Of a DNA stretch of 64,000 nt, positions 22,401 to 33,889 are shown in pieces. Made by a program: the position numbers and the translations under genes. The stretch is from Monoplex corrugatus (taxonomy: Eukaryota; Mollusca; Gastropoda; Littorinimorpha; Ranellidae): contig JAPXFY010000026.1 in assembly GCA_030674185.1 (NCBI GenBank), forward strand, positions 37,607,709 to 37,671,708, given 5' to 3'. Below the pieces are notes generated by a model. That model saw only the letters and a program-made list of their open reading frames with translations, was not told the origin of the DNA and searched no databases. Numbering within the stretch: position 1 is the stretch's first letter; every line of letters starts with the position of its first letter.

Positions 22401-22680
22401 AGTTTGGAGTTTGAAGTTTGATCAAGAGGGCTTCATTGCACTCGGACAATTCCATACGCTACATCCAAATCTACCAAAAATTGTCTGACAGACTCCCTAA
22501 GCCTGCGCAAAAAGCTATACAGGCCTTAGGAAACATGATGCCAACACCACCGGAACGATGGAAAAATTAAGATGGGCAGCAAACAGACCAGCCTTCAATG
22601 TTGCCGGCTGGGGTTGAACTCATGATATCGGATCTCCAGTCCACGGCTCTAACATAGAACCAACCAGCCCGGAGTGATCG
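22400..22680 (-). mobile_element. Family B SINE, full length, tRNA-like head
   Basis: On the minus strand the head reads CTGGTTGGTTCTATGTTAGA (box A-like) and then GAGTTCAACCCC (box B-like), as in a tRNA-derived SINE. The body follows to 'ggagtttgaagtttgatcaa'. It is the best full copy, about 280 bases. Confidence 0.8.
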
Positions 22681-22739
22681 AGATGGGTAAGAAAGAGAGG
22701 GAGGGAGGGGAGGGAGAGGAAAGGAGGGGGGAGAGAGAG

Positions 22740-22816
22740 AGACAGAGAAAAGTGCATGCACGCGTATGTGCGTGTGTGTGTCTGTGCGCATGTGTGTCTG
22801 TGCGCATGTGTGTCAC

Positions 22817-22890
<74 letters not shown>

Positions 22891-22900
22891 AGAGAGAGTG
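22740..22900. repeat. (TG)n microsatellite
   Basis: A pure (TG)n of about 33 units at 22817-22884, preceded by CGTGTG and CATGTG interruptions. Confidence 0.95.
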
Positions 22901-22974
22901 GGGAGAGAGAGAGAAAAGAACAAAGCAGTCAAAGGCTATGGCCACTCTTGTTAGAACTGGATTACCACTAATTA

Positions 22975-23165
22975 TAGTAAGAACTGATACAAGAGGTATT
23001 CATCACATTGAGACAATTCCATATGCACTCCACCCAAACATACCACAGATGACCAAGCAGACTCCTTGATCCTGTGCAATACGCCACATGCTGGCAAGAC
23101 CTTGAAATAGGCTGGGGGGGGGGGGGGGGCTTCTTGAAAAGCCGCCAACATCATCAAAAATGACT
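22975..23165 (-). mobile_element. Family B SINE fragment
   Basis: 'cacattgagacaattccata', 'gcactccacccaaacatacc', 'gatcctgtgcaatacgccac' and 'ggcaagaccttgaaatagg' match the body. The head is replaced by a G-run and AT-rich sequence. Confidence 0.65.
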
Positions 23166-23194
23166 AGAGCATAAAGATAGATTATGTGCACTAA

Positions 23195-23330
23195 TGCACT
23201 GATTTGTGTACTTAATTTTCTGTTCCTTTTTTTTTTTTTTTTTTCCTGTTGAAGTCATGTGTGTGTATTGAAACATTTACAGCCCTGACTGACTCTATGA
23301 AGTCGGCTGGGTTTAAGCAACAATAAGAAT
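23195..23330 (+). repeat. Family A fragment (reverse orientation)
   Basis: 'gtgtacttaattttctgttc', a T-run, 'cctgttgaagtca', 'tttacagccctgactgactc' and 'gtcggctgggtttaagcaac' then 'aataag' give the 3' tail end of family A. Confidence 0.7.
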
Positions 23331-23509
23331 AAATCTGTACCACAAAAACCTTTTGCAGGGGAGAGTCTGTTATTTCCAAGACCTATGCACACTTGATGAC
23401 ACAGTCCACTTAAAGCGTCTGTCTCTTTGACAGGGTTTCCTAATTATCTGCCCCTGTAACTGCTGTGCGGCCCTTTGGGTTAGTAGTTGCTGTGCACGAG
23501 TCCCCAATT

Positions 23510-23785
23510 GTCTGTTTGTATGGCTGTTTGTATCTGTTGGTGCTGTGATGTTCTTTTCGAACATCAATGTTTGTATGGCTGTTTGTGTCTGTTGGTGCTG
23601 TGATGTTCTTTTCGAACATCAATGTTTGTATGGCTGTTTGTGTCTGTTGGTGCTGTGATGTTCTCTTCGAACATCAATGTTTGTATGGCTGTTTGTGTCT
23701 GTTGGTGCAATGATGTTCTTTTCGAACATCAATTTCTGTATGGCTGTTTGTGTCTGTCGGTGCTGTGATATTCTTTTCGAACTTC
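23510..23785. repeat. 55-bp minisatellite, ~5 copies
   Basis: The unit is ATCAATGTTT-GTATGGCTGT-TTGTGTCTGT-TGGTGCTGTG-ATGTTCTTTT-CGAAC (55 bases). Copies are nearly identical, with the last diverging. The embedded TTCGAA is palindromic. Confidence 0.9.
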
Positions 23786-24479
23786 AATTTCCGCTGTCAT
23801 TGTTGTTCTTTGTCCCATTTTCTATTACAGTTTTTAAGGCCACAGACAATAGCACTGTTTTCGCAATGCAGTGAGAGAATCATGATGCTAAGATGTTCCA
23901 TCTGGGATTGACATTGCATGACAGGGCTGTCATCAACACTTACTATCATGCTATACCTTGGCATCAACCAGACCCAAGAGATACAGACACATGCGGTGTT
24001 GGTCAGAAAATTTGAGCAAAACCATCAAATATATCATGAACAAAGTCAGATTCAAAATATCATGAACAAAGTCATTTTTAGTTCCATCCATGAAATGGAT
24101 GGAACTTGACTATGTAGTCCCGTTGGCCAAGTCTTTCCAATGAGCCCATAGCACGCTAAACTCTGGGTAGGAGCCAAAATATCCCACAATAATTTGTGAA
24201 AGGACATTATGATGGGGATTCAAACCCTCAATCTTCCAGTTGGTAGTCTGGAAATGGCACTGCGTAAAATCCTTTTGCTATCATCAATATCATTAAAAAA
24301 TCAGATCAAACCAAAGTTACAGTATATGTACATATGAAGCTATTATTCTCTGCCTACTTTGTCATGCACGAATACCGCTCCACATGCAGACATCATAATC
24401 AAAATCCATGCACACATAATTTGCATGTAGATTTAGACACAGGCATAGACATACATGCGCATGCATACTCATACACACC

Positions 24480-24885
24480 CATCATAAACTGACTTCCACA
24501 TAAATTCACACACACACACACACACATACACACACACACGCACAATACACACACACTCTCTCATGTGCGCATGCAAATACATGTGCTCTCACATACACAC
24601 TCATACAGTCACATATATACACTCACACATATGTACACAAATAAATTCACACCCACCCATCCACACACACACTCACACTCAAACATACATACATGCACGC
24701 ACATACACACACACACACACGTACACATGCTCTCACGCACACACAACCCACACACACACACACACACACATGCTCGCATGCACACACACATGCGTGCGCG
24801 CACACACACACGCACGTACACATGCTTGCACACACACACATATGCACATGCACGCACACACACACATACACACTCACACAGACAA
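24480..24885. repeat. CA-rich microsatellite region
   Basis: Interrupted ACACAC, CATACA and GCACGC repeats over 400 bases. It ends about 100 bases before the donor side of the EGF11-12 exon. Confidence 0.92.
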
Positions 24886-24980
24886 CAGACCAACATCACC
24901 ACAATACCACACTCTCCAGAAGTAAGTCACCCACCAAAAACAGACAGACAACCCAAAAGACTCAAACCCCAGACACCAAC

Positions 24981-25172
24981 CTGGCATGCAGATACAGCGA
25001 TACGCTCCTCTCTCATCAAGGCAAGTCCCATCATTCTGACAAGGGTCTGAGTCACACTCGTTGATATTTTTCTCACAGCGTCGACCTGTGAAACCCAGTG
25101 GACAGTTACACTGGTAGGAGCCGTTCAGGTTCTGACACGTCCCGCCATGTTCACACACCACTGTTGTTATAC
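24981..25172 (-). CDS. Notch: Notch exon: EGF11 (most) and EGF12, ligand-binding core
   Basis: The acceptor is TTTGTCCAG and the donor GCCAG|GTTGGT (24981/24980). The 192 bases are phase 1 to phase 1. The first codon A|GT completes DECQE-SITTVVCEHGGTC, then SYQCNCPLGFTGRRCE ends EGF11. NINECDSDPCQNDGTC, DERGAYRCIC and MPG make EGF12. In Notch receptors EGF11-12 is the site that binds Delta and Serrate/Jagged. The C2-x4-T-C3 O-fucose motif is kept in both repeats (CEHGGTC, CQNDGTC), and the calcium-binding start NINEC is kept in EGF12. CQND.TCLD and CICMPG match NOTCH1 EGF12 closely. Open throughout. Confidence 0.97.
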
Positions 25173-25305
25173 CTGGACAAACAGACAAGCATGTCTTGGG
25201 TAATGACAGAAGAAAATGAGTTCAATTCTGAGCATTTTATTTTATTTTTTGTCAAATTCTCTCCTGTATGCTGGCTCTTTTGATGGATCCAAGAATATTT
25301 ATAAA

Positions 25306-25990
25306 AAATCCTGTAATTTAGTCATTTGTAGTTTATTGAAGAGCGATTCAAAATCTCATAGAATTCGTCATTTGTAGTTTGTTGAAGACAGATTCAAAAT
25401 CTCATGAAATTAGTTACTTGTAATTTGTTGAAGACATATTCAAAATCTCATGAAATTAGTCATTTGTAGTTTGTTGAAGACAGATTCAAAATCTCATGAA
25501 ATTAGTCATTTGTAGTTTGTTGAAGACAGATTCAAAATCTCATGAAATTAGTCATTTGTAGTTTGTTGAAGACATATTCAAAATCTCATGAAATTAGTCA
25601 TTTGTAGTTTGTTGAAGACAGATTCAAAATCTCATGAAATTAGTCATTTGTAGTTTGCTGAAGAGAGATTCAAAATCTCATGGAATCAGTCATTTGAAGT
25701 TTGTTGAAGAGATTCGAAATCTCATGGAATCAGTCATTTGTAGTTTGTTGAAGAGAGATTCAAAATATCATGAACAAAGTCATTTTTAGTTTTTCTAGAG
25801 AGATACGAAATCTAATGAAATGTCATTATTTTTTTCAAGGGAGATTCAAAATCTCGTGAAATTAGTCATTTGTGGTTTGATGAAGAGAAATTCAAAATCT
25901 CATGGAATAAGTCAATTTTTGTTTTATCAAGGAAGATTCAAAATCTCATAAAATTAGTCATTTGTGGTTTGTTCAAAAGAGATTCATCAC
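25306..25990. repeat. 47-bp minisatellite, ~14 copies
   Basis: The unit is AAATCTCATG-AAATTAGTCA-TTTGTAGTTT-GTTGAAGACA-GATTCAA (47 bases). The central copies (25.43-25.66 kb) are almost identical and the flanking copies diverge in both directions. A separate partial copy lies at 24030-24095. Confidence 0.92.
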
Positions 25991-26159
25991 ACACATATGA
26001 TCCCATATGCTGTAGTCGTAGGCCTCCTTTGGTGGGATTGACCATGGAGATGCATTCTGGCTGTTACTTTGCTGCTGTCTTGGTGGCACAAGCCATGGCA
26101 GGTTGATACAACTGTTGCTCATGGAGCAGGTTCTTCCATCTCCATTCTCACGTCTTAAT

Positions 26160-26415
26160 TCCATATGGGCTTCACCCTATCTCCTGTCAATTATCTGGCT
26201 GACTCCCAGAGTCTGCACAAAACCCTAAGTACTGGCAAGGTCTTGAAATGAGATTGGGGGGGGGGGGGGGGAGAAGGGAAGGAGAGGGACCTATGAAACA
26301 GTCAGCTTTAAGATGGGCAGCAAAGGGTCAGTTTTCAAAGTTGCGGGCTGGGATTAAACTCAAGATATCAAATCCTGAATCCACAACTCTATCAAAAGAA
26401 CCAACCAGCCCACAG
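26160..26415 (-). mobile_element. Family B SINE
   Basis: 'caattatctggctgactccc', 'gcacaaaaccctaagtactg', 'gcaaggtcttgaaatgagat', 'aagatgggcagcaaagggtc' and the head 'gggctgggattaaactcaag' up to 'gaaccaaccagccc'. A run of about 16 G lies inside. Confidence 0.8.
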
Positions 26416-26791
26416 AGAAAAACTGTGGCTTGTCTGAGGATCAAACTCACAACCCCTGCGTTACCAAGCACGTGCTCCGACCAACACACAGCTAGCACAT
26501 GCACGTGTACGTACAGACATGAACAGAGATTTGAAGTTTAAACAAAAGGAAGCTTTAAAAACAACAACAGCAAAAACCAAAACAAAATCATAAACAAGAC
26601 CTTCCCTAAAAAAAAAAAATGACCAAACAAAACAAAAATGAAACATACAAACCCCTCCTCCCCCCCCCCCCCCCAAAAAAAAAACATAACCAAAACAACA
26701 ACTAAAAACCAAAACAAAATCAGAGTACCTAAGTAGCCTCCTTAGAAAACAAAAGGGCATAACCAAAAGACCCAGACAGAGGACCACTCAC

Positions 26792-26946
26792 TTTCCTGAC
26801 ACTCGTCAATGTCAATGGAGCAATCGGCACCGCGCCAACCTTTCTCACAGGTGCAAATGGGGTCCCCGTTAATGGGCGAGGTCTCACACGCCGCCGAGCA
26901 TAGCAGGGATTGCTCTCACAGGCATCCTCCAGGTGACACCGAAGCC
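26792..26946 (-). CDS. Notch: Notch exon: EGF9 end, EGF10, start of EGF11 (1-base frameshift)
   Basis: The acceptor is TTTTTATCAG and the donor GGAAA|GTGAGT (26792/26791). G-LRCH ends EGF9. LEDACESNPC starts EGF10 without a calcium-binding Glu, as in NOTCH1 (LNDACISNPC). After a frame change, CETSPINGDPICTCEKGW and RGADCS match the NOTCH1 EGF10 segment with its distinctive TNPVNG.AICTC. IDIDECQE then opens EGF11. Between the second and third Cys there are 14 bases (26889-26902) where 15 are expected, and the exon is 155 bases instead of 156, so one base is missing. The rest of the exon is well kept, which argues for a sequence error. Confidence 0.9.
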
Positions 26947-27018
26947 CTGATAAAAAGTAAATTATTAATAACCTGACAATAATTCAACAAAAGGTGGAAA
27001 AATGTAAATGGGTTGCTG

Positions 27019-27107
27019 TTAACCCTTAGACATGTACGCCCTATCCACCAACTGCTAGCATGGTTGACAATGCAGTGGTGGACAGGGTGCGGGAGTCAAA
27101 GGGTTAA
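27019..27107. mobile_element. TTAA-bounded hairpin (MITE-like)
   Basis: From TTAACCCTTAGACATG to GAGTCAAAGGGTTAA. The arms CCCTATCCACCA and TGGTGGACAGGG pair around a GCTAGCATGGTTGAC loop. Confidence 0.8.
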
Positions 27108-27411
27108 TAGAACTTTTGCATGTCGGTGATGCGTAACACAGACTGCTCTCAGACACCCTCCACTTGACAATGAAGTCCTGTTAAAAAAAAAAAAAAAAAA
27201 ACAATGCTTAATAGAATTTACTCCAAAACACATTCGCAGGATAATATGATGCATCGATGCCTTAAAAAACATTCCAATAACCAAAAACAAATAAAACAAG
27301 AAAAGATAAAGATCCATTTTAAAATGTGTAGCAGGGATTGCTCTCACACCCATCATCCATTTGACAACAAAGCTGTACTAAAATTTACAACAAATGTATT
27401 ACACTTGTTTA

Positions 27412-27610
27412 CAAGTCACAACAGGAAAGCTGGAGGGAAAGAGAGCACCAGGTAGACCCAGGGAGAAAATTCTAGACGGACTTGCAGAGTGGCTGAAGAC
27501 AAGGAGGGTGGAAGAGATGCTTGAGGCAACAAGAGATAGAGACAGATGGAAGTCCATGATCGCCAACACCATGCGGCAGGGCACCTGATGATGGTGATGA
27601 TAACAAGTAA
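27412..27610 (+). mobile_element. LINE 3' fragment with open C terminus
   Basis: The plus strand codes TTGKLEGKRAPGRPREKIL, then DGLAEWLKTRRVEEML, RDRDRWKSMIANTMRQGT, a stop and a TGATGATGGTGATGATAA tail. It is the same LINE C terminus as at 37.54-37.72 kb, here uninterrupted for about 60 codons but with no reverse-transcriptase core. 27.6-28.7 kb holds no recognised gene. Confidence 0.8.
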
Positions 27611-28702
27611 AACTGAATACAAACTGTCATGGAATGGTGGTTAGCACAATGGGCTACCACCTGGAAGGCTGAGCGTTCAAATTCCATCAGTCCTACCAAA
27701 ATTAATGCAGAATTTTCAAGCCCCAATTGGCTCCAACCCAGAATTGAGCGTGCTATATGCTCATAAGGAAGACTGGGAGGGACCACACAGTCAAAGTCTG
27801 ATCTACTTCACAGATGTATCACACTGAGGGCGTTGCTCTGATCTCCTGACCAACACAGCAGATGTCTTTATCTCTCAGGCCTGGTTGATGCCAAGACATG
27901 AAAGTAGTGTAGAGTACAACCTTGTCATGCAGTCTCAATCCAGAATTAAACTCCAGGGCATCATGATTATCATCCTGACCATCATCAACATCACAGTATT
28001 GTGAAAAGTTGTCAAAACTGTCCCAGATTCAGCCACCATTCATGAGGCATAGGAAACGGGACGGAGAGAGGGTAAATGCACAACAGGGATTGTTTTCATA
28101 TATCTATTTCAAAAGTGACAACCAAGCCGTGCTTTAACAAAATAAATTCAAAAAAACGATAAACAAACCAACAAACAACAAAAAAATAAATAAATCACTT
28201 TTTTGAAAGATGGTGACAAGGGCTTGTCCATTTCCACACAACAAAAAGCAAAGGTGAACATCCTGGCAGGGGACAAGCAAAAAACCTGTTAAAAAGCTTT
28301 TGTCAGAAAATGTCACTGAATATGACTGTGCATTTTACTCAGTGTAAAATAGACGTCAAATATCACTCAAAACTTCTCTATGACAACTTAAGTATACAAT
28401 TTTCTGGACAGAATGTCATGAAAAAAAAAGAAGAGCAAGTAAAAGCGGAAATTGGGGGTGGGGGGGTGGGGGTGGAGCGAAAAAGTGTCACTCAAAGGTT
28501 CTCTGCAACAACTGAAACACAAAATGTTCATCAGAAAATGTTGGAAATCAACAGAAATTATAATCAAGTGCTGTATGAAAAATGTTCAAAATTTCTGCAC
28601 AAACACAAAGGCTGAAATGTCAAACCGTAAACACGCACATTTCTTCCTAGCACACCTCATCGCACATTATGAAAACATCCACTACACCAAACATACACTC
28701 AC

Positions 28703-28935
28703 CCGTCTTGCCGCGGGGACACTCGCAGTAGAAGTACCCAACCCGATCATGACAGGTGCCCCCATTGTAACAGGGATGCATGTAGCAGTCATCTTCATTC
28801 TCCAGACAGGTAGGCCCGCCCAGCCGTTGACACACACGCACAGGTAACCGCCGACGCTGTTGAGACAGGTGCCGCCGTTCTTGCAGATCCTGGGGTACAA
28901 GGTGCATTCATCTACATCCAGCTCACAGTATCGTC
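28703..28935 (-). CDS. Notch: Notch exon: EGF7 end, EGF8, most of EGF9 (1-base frameshift)
   Basis: The acceptor is GTGTTGCAG and the donor ACGG|GTGAGT (28703/28702). G-RYCE ends EGF7. [32 protein letters not shown] make EGF8, which matches NOTCH1 EGF8 with its longer C1-C2 spacing and CVCVNGW. After a frame change, [35 protein letters not shown] give EGF9, again matching NOTCH1 EGF9 (ATCHDRV..FYCECPHGRTG). The exon is 233 bases where 234 fit. The lost base is in a G/C run near 28812-28816 (GGGCCTACC, where GGGCCCTACC would keep frame). Both EGFs have O-fucose type sites. Confidence 0.92.
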
Positions 28936-28956
28936 CTGCAACACCAATACAACGTA

Positions 28957-29062
28957 ATAAACCCTTTGACTCCCCGCACCCTATCCACCATCAGCAAAAA
29001 ATTTAACCCTCTGACTCCCTTATCCTATCCACCAGCTTCCTCCAGGAAGGGTAAGGGAGTCA
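28957..29062. mobile_element. TTAA-type hairpin (MITE-like), compound
   Basis: 'aaaccctttgactccccgca' followed by a second start 'aaccctctgactcccttatc', 'caccagcttcctccaggaag' and the return arm 'ggtaagggagtca'. It looks like one copy inserted in, or fused to, another. Confidence 0.65.
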
Positions 29063-29102
29063 CCCTTTTGAGAGAACTGGACTGCTCTCTCTCTCTCTTT
29101 GT

Positions 29103-29119
29103 GTTGTGTGTGTGTGTGT

Positions 29120-29204
<85 letters not shown>
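29103..29204. repeat. (TG)n microsatellite
   Basis: About 48 TG units with one GG interruption. Confidence 0.97.
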
Positions 29205-29334
29205 TAGGGTGGTATTTTACACACACTATATATAATTTCATATCTATCATATATTAAATCTTATTACTACTACTGATCACTGTGATCATGTCCACAATGG
29301 AGATTTCTCTTTCTTTTTTTGTTTGTTTTTCTTT

Positions 29335-29640
29335 CGATTCGAACAATATTTTCTTGATATGTGTATGCATGTCATTTTCCCTGTGCTGTGCAGGCAGTGA
29401 TGTTGCTTCACAGTCTGCATACTCCATCTACAGTAGGTGCGCATGCTGGGTGTTTTCATGTTTCCACAAAGCACAACCAAACACTGACATGCTTTACAGG
29501 ATCTTTAACATGTGTTTTTGATGATTTGCATGCACAGGCATTAATATGATGGGAAGAGAACAGGCCAGTTTTTGTATTGCAGACTGGAACTGAACTCGAG
29601 ATTCCGGGATCACAGCTCTATCAACAAAGCCATACAGCCC
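29335..29640 (-). repeat. Family C copy joined to a family B head
   Basis: 'ttttccctgtgctgtgcagg', 'gcgcatgctgggtgttttca', 'caggatctttaacatgtgtt' are reverse family C. From about 29550 'gcagactggaactgaactcg', 'gatcacagctctatcaacaa' and 'acagcccac' form the tRNA-like head of family B. Confidence 0.7.
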
Positions 29641-29698
29641 ACTGAAAGAAAAAAGCTCTGCATGGATCCATACAAAGCTTTCTGAACATTACTTCCCT

Positions 29699-29835
29699 TT
29701 AACCCTTTGACTCCCACACCCTGTCTACCAGCAGCATGCACTGTCAACCATGCTAGCAAAGCTGGTGGGTAGGGTGAGGGATTCAAAGGTTAAGCTTTTG
29801 TAGTTGGCGATATGGTGCAGGAGTCAAAGGGTTAA
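29699..29835. mobile_element. TTAA-bounded hairpin (MITE-like), extended
   Basis: TTAACCCTTTGACTCCCACA at the left and GGAGTCAAAGGGTTAA at the right, with an internal second return arm (GGTGGGTAGGGTGAGGG..TTAA at about 29790). Confidence 0.8.
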
Positions 29836-30137
29836 TTTTGCTGTCATGCAAAGTAACATGAAAAGACGTAACTTCTGTATTTTTATGAGACGTGTATAAT
29901 TTCATGACAGAGATGAGAGAGGCAGCACAATAAAGTAAAACATTGCTGATAATCTTTTGCATCCATGCATAGACTGATCCTTGCATAAACTGTAAGTCTA
30001 AATTTGTGCATAATCAGAGTATCAGACACTGCTAAAAAATTATGCATAGATGGAAACAGATTGTCAATAAGAGAATACAACATATTCAGATGTTGAAACA
30101 GGCTGGTTGGCCCTGCTGCTGGAGCCATGGACTGTGA

Positions 30138-30147
30138 TCTGTGATGT

Positions 30148-30185
<38 letters not shown>

Positions 30186-30289
30186 AGAAAGGGGGGGAGA
30201 GAGAGAGGGGGAGAGAGGGGGAGAGAGAGAGGGGGAGAGAGAGAGGGGAGAGAGAGGAGGAGGAGAGACGAGAGAGAGAGAGAGAGAGC

Positions 30290-30350
<61 letters not shown>

Positions 30351-30400
30351 TGCATGCGTGCGTGTGTGTGCGCGCGCATGCGTGCATGCACGTGTGTGTG
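30138..30400. repeat. (TG)n-(GA)n-(TG)n compound microsatellite
   Basis: TG repeats at 30145-30183, a G/A tract at 30184-30290, TG repeats at 30293-30345, then CGTGCATGCG-type alternating purine-pyrimidine sequence to 30397. Confidence 0.95.
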
Positions 30401-30499
30401 GTTTAGTTTTGTTTCGTTGCACTAGCTGTCTATGCTTGCTTGTTTTGGAGAGCATAGTACATGTAATAGATGTAGATTTTGAAAAGGCAAAGGTTTTCC

Positions 30500-30665
30500 C
30501 ATAATCCCGAGGTCTATGGGGAGTGAGATGGTAGAGACCTCAATTTTTCTCAGAGCTATCATCATACAGGTACTGCTCAATTCCTGTCCCTCACGGCTTT
30601 TATTTTCCTTAATTAACCCAGAACAGGGTCAAGTGCCAATTCACAGCTGGTTGCACTGGGGGAAC
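30500..30665 (+). repeat. Family D copy
   Basis: 'ccataatcccgaggtctatg', 'gagatggtagagacctcaat', 'cccagaacagggtcaagtgc' share order with the copies at 39.48 and 62.52 kb. Confidence 0.6.
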
Positions 30666-31079
30666 ACACACACACACACACACACGCACACACACACACA
30701 CGCACACACAGAAAACAAAATTGAAACACATGCATTCACAAGTGCACATGCACACACATACACATAAACACATTCAGATGCAAACAAAAACAAAAAATAC
30801 ACACACACAAACACACACACGCCACAAAACTCCAAAACACACACACAAACATAACACCAGTTCATCAGAAAAAAACAATAAAACAGTGACCACACACGTA
30901 CCAGCATTGATGACATGAATACTACTATCACATACACAACACAACAAATGCACATACGTGAACAGACACCAAACCCAAGCAACTAATCAAACACAAAACA
31001 CACAGAGATGAAATCAATAGTTTAGATAATAATAAAAACATTAAAAAAAAACCAGCACGAACACAAACAAAAATGTGAA

Positions 31080-32360
31080 ATCTAATATCATTACGTCAAA
31101 GCATTGTTTCTCACCAGTGGAGGTTCAAGAGTATTTGCCACAAGAGACGGAGGAGAAAATAAACAAAACAAAACAAAACAAAAAAACCTGATACAGAAGA
31201 GAATAAACAAAGAAATAACAAAAACAAAACAAAAATAAGCAAACACAGAACTTAGAAAGCATATATAACAAAACAAGGCGGGCATAAAATAATGTGCACC
31301 TGTGTGTTGTTTTGTTAAATTAAATACACATTCTAATTCTATTTTTGTGTTTTCCCGGTCCGTATTTGTTTGAATCCTGGCAGTAATAAAGATTTAACAC
31401 GCACACACAAACACGAACAAAACTGAAGTCAATATAATCAAATCAAAATACTGTTTCTCATGTTTGGAGATAGGACAGCATATGCTGCCATACAGAGAGA
31501 AGAAAATAAACAAACAGAAAACGAACAGAAGAAAATAAGCAAACAGAAAATAATAAGAAAAAAATAAACACATCAAAAATTAATGAATACCATACACACA
31601 TATATGAACAACAATAGAAAATTAACATCATTATACCTAGCTACTGTTTTTCATGTTGGTGGACAGATGAGGTTATGTGCTGAATTGATTGGGGGCCACT
31701 TGTGCAATGTGAGGGCACGGGATGTTGGTAAGGTAAGTTTATACTAACTAGGTTGTTGGTAAGGTAAGTTTATACTAACAAGGTTGATGGTAAGGTAAGT
31801 TTATATTAACTAGGTGGCTGGTTGTGCTTTCATCCATTTCCTTTTTTCTTCTTTTAACATTACAGATTGAGACACCCATTTCATTATAATATCATCATAG
31901 GCTACATTGTTCCACTGACAGACTATACACAAATACAAGATATAAAATCCCAATGCTAGATAGGACTTCACGATGTTTCCAACGCATAAGGCTTATGTGC
32001 AGGCATTAAGACTTACACTATAATCATTTTGGATCTCCACCATATGGCATCTGTGGCATCAGCGCATACAGAATTCATTTCAAGCATGAAGACATTATCT
32101 TGATAAAGTGAAACTGAAACCGAAACTGTTTTTGACCCGTGGAGGTAGGGCAGCATTGGCAGCAACAGATACAAGAGAAAATAAACAAATTAAAATATAT
32201 ACCAAACACACACATTTATTCATTCACACAAATGAAATTAAATTAATATCATGATACAAAGGTACTGTTTCTCCCCCATGTTGTCAGTGGGGGGGGGGGG
32301 GGGGGGGGACGTTGACAGCATCAGACAACAAATTCAATAAACAAAAACATAAATGAAAAG

Positions 32361-32394
<34 letters not shown>

Positions 32395-33548
32395 AAATTG
32401 ACATTACTTTCTTAGATTACTGTTTCTTACCTGTAGAAGCTGACAACATTTGCAGCAACAGAAATGAAAAGTAAACAAACAAACCAAAGACAGACGAAAA
32501 GACACTCAAATAGATGAAATTAACAATAAAACTACTGACAGGTGAATTTCTGTTCCTTACCTCTGTTGGCAGAAGTGTGTTCAAATGAATATAGTCAGAC
32601 AACAACAAGGTAGACACAAAAATAAAACAAACAAAAATCACCACTACCAACAACAACAATGCACAGACAGGCACGACAGCCAAGCTGGTTACAATATCAT
32701 ACTTTCTGATTGAGGGCCCAGGTTTGACTCGGCCTATGTGATACCTGGTGGGTATAGGATGGAGATTTTTCCAATTCCTCAAGTTGACATACACGCCTGA
32801 ACTCCTTGTGCATGTATATGCCCACAGTGTTAAAGATTCTGCCTGGCGTTTGGAGTCTGCTCAAGAGGGATTCACAGCACTCGGACGATTCCATATGTGC
32901 TCCACCCAAATCTGCCAGCACATCAGACTTCCTGAGCCTGTGCAAAACCCTATGCACCGGTAAGGTCTTGAAAGATTTTGTATGCGCCATCAGTATTTGG
33001 TGGCTTATGGCAACATGAAAATATGTTGCATGCATCCCACCCCCACCCTTTGCCCAGAAAAAAGAGTCAGACTACCAACATGGTTGGGTAATTAACTCTC
33101 CTAAGGCAGGAGGGTATGCAGACTGTGCAGCAAAGTAACACCTGCACAGAATGGGCAAAACAACAAGAAAACAAACATACAGTTACATCTCAGAAAATGC
33201 TGAAAACAAACACACAAACAAAACCAAACAAACCAAAAAACAAAAAACACCCCAAGCACACACACAGATGAAATGAATATTATGCTTCATGGTTAATTAC
33301 ACTTTCTCACCTGTGTGGGGTATGACACTGTTCACACCATTCCCACAAGAAAGTGAAACAGAAAAGAATCACCAGAAAACAACACCACAAAGCCAAACTA
33401 AAACAAACAAAACATACATACACAGACTGAGAAATACACACTTACAGACACACGTAAATGAAATTAATATGCTTAATTACTGTTTCTCGTCTGCAGAAGT
33501 AAAGGCTATTCACACACATCAGACAAGAAGGTAAACAAAAAGAAACAT

Positions 33549-33603
<55 letters not shown>

Positions 33604-33658
33604 GAGGACTTAAATGACTTTTTCACCTGTGCAGATTGGGAGAGGAGAACTACTAAGT

Positions 33659-33725
<67 letters not shown>

Positions 33726-33818
33726 TGAAAAGAACATCCTGCTTTGAAGTTCATTACTTGTTTTTACCTGTGTGGGAAGCAGGGTGTCCACATTAATCAA
33801 AGAAGGTATACATGAAAA

Positions 33819-33872
<54 letters not shown>

Positions 33873-33885
33873 ACACACGTATTTC
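31080..33885. repeat. Decayed tandem array with a splice-donor-like motif in each unit
   Basis: A unit of roughly 130-340 bases is repeated about eleven times. Each unit has a 'gatgaaattaatatcat'-like lead, an 'actgtttctcacctgtgtag'-like core, and then A-rich 'aaacaaaacaaac' and (CA)n. Cores lie near 31110, 31455, 31648, 32130, 32270, 32425, 32555, 33305, 33480, 33622 and 33762. On the minus strand the core reads CACAGGTGAGAAACAGT, a donor-like sequence. The real EGF7 donor at 33890/33889 sits at the end of the series in the same motif. Pure (CA)n lie at 33552-33600 and 33661-33721. Confidence 0.7.
32690..33170 (+). repeat. Family C copy interrupted by a nested family B SINE
   Basis: Family C blocks 'tgatacctggtgggtatagg' and 'ctcaagttgacatacacg' lie left of 32835. 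'gccatcagtatttggtggct' and 'gcagactgtgcagc' lie right of 32985. Between them (about 32840-32980) is a minus-strand family B body with 'tgctccacccaaatctgcca' and 'aaaccctatgcaccggtaag'. Family B therefore inserted after family C. Confidence 0.7.
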
Positions 33886-33889
33886 TCAC

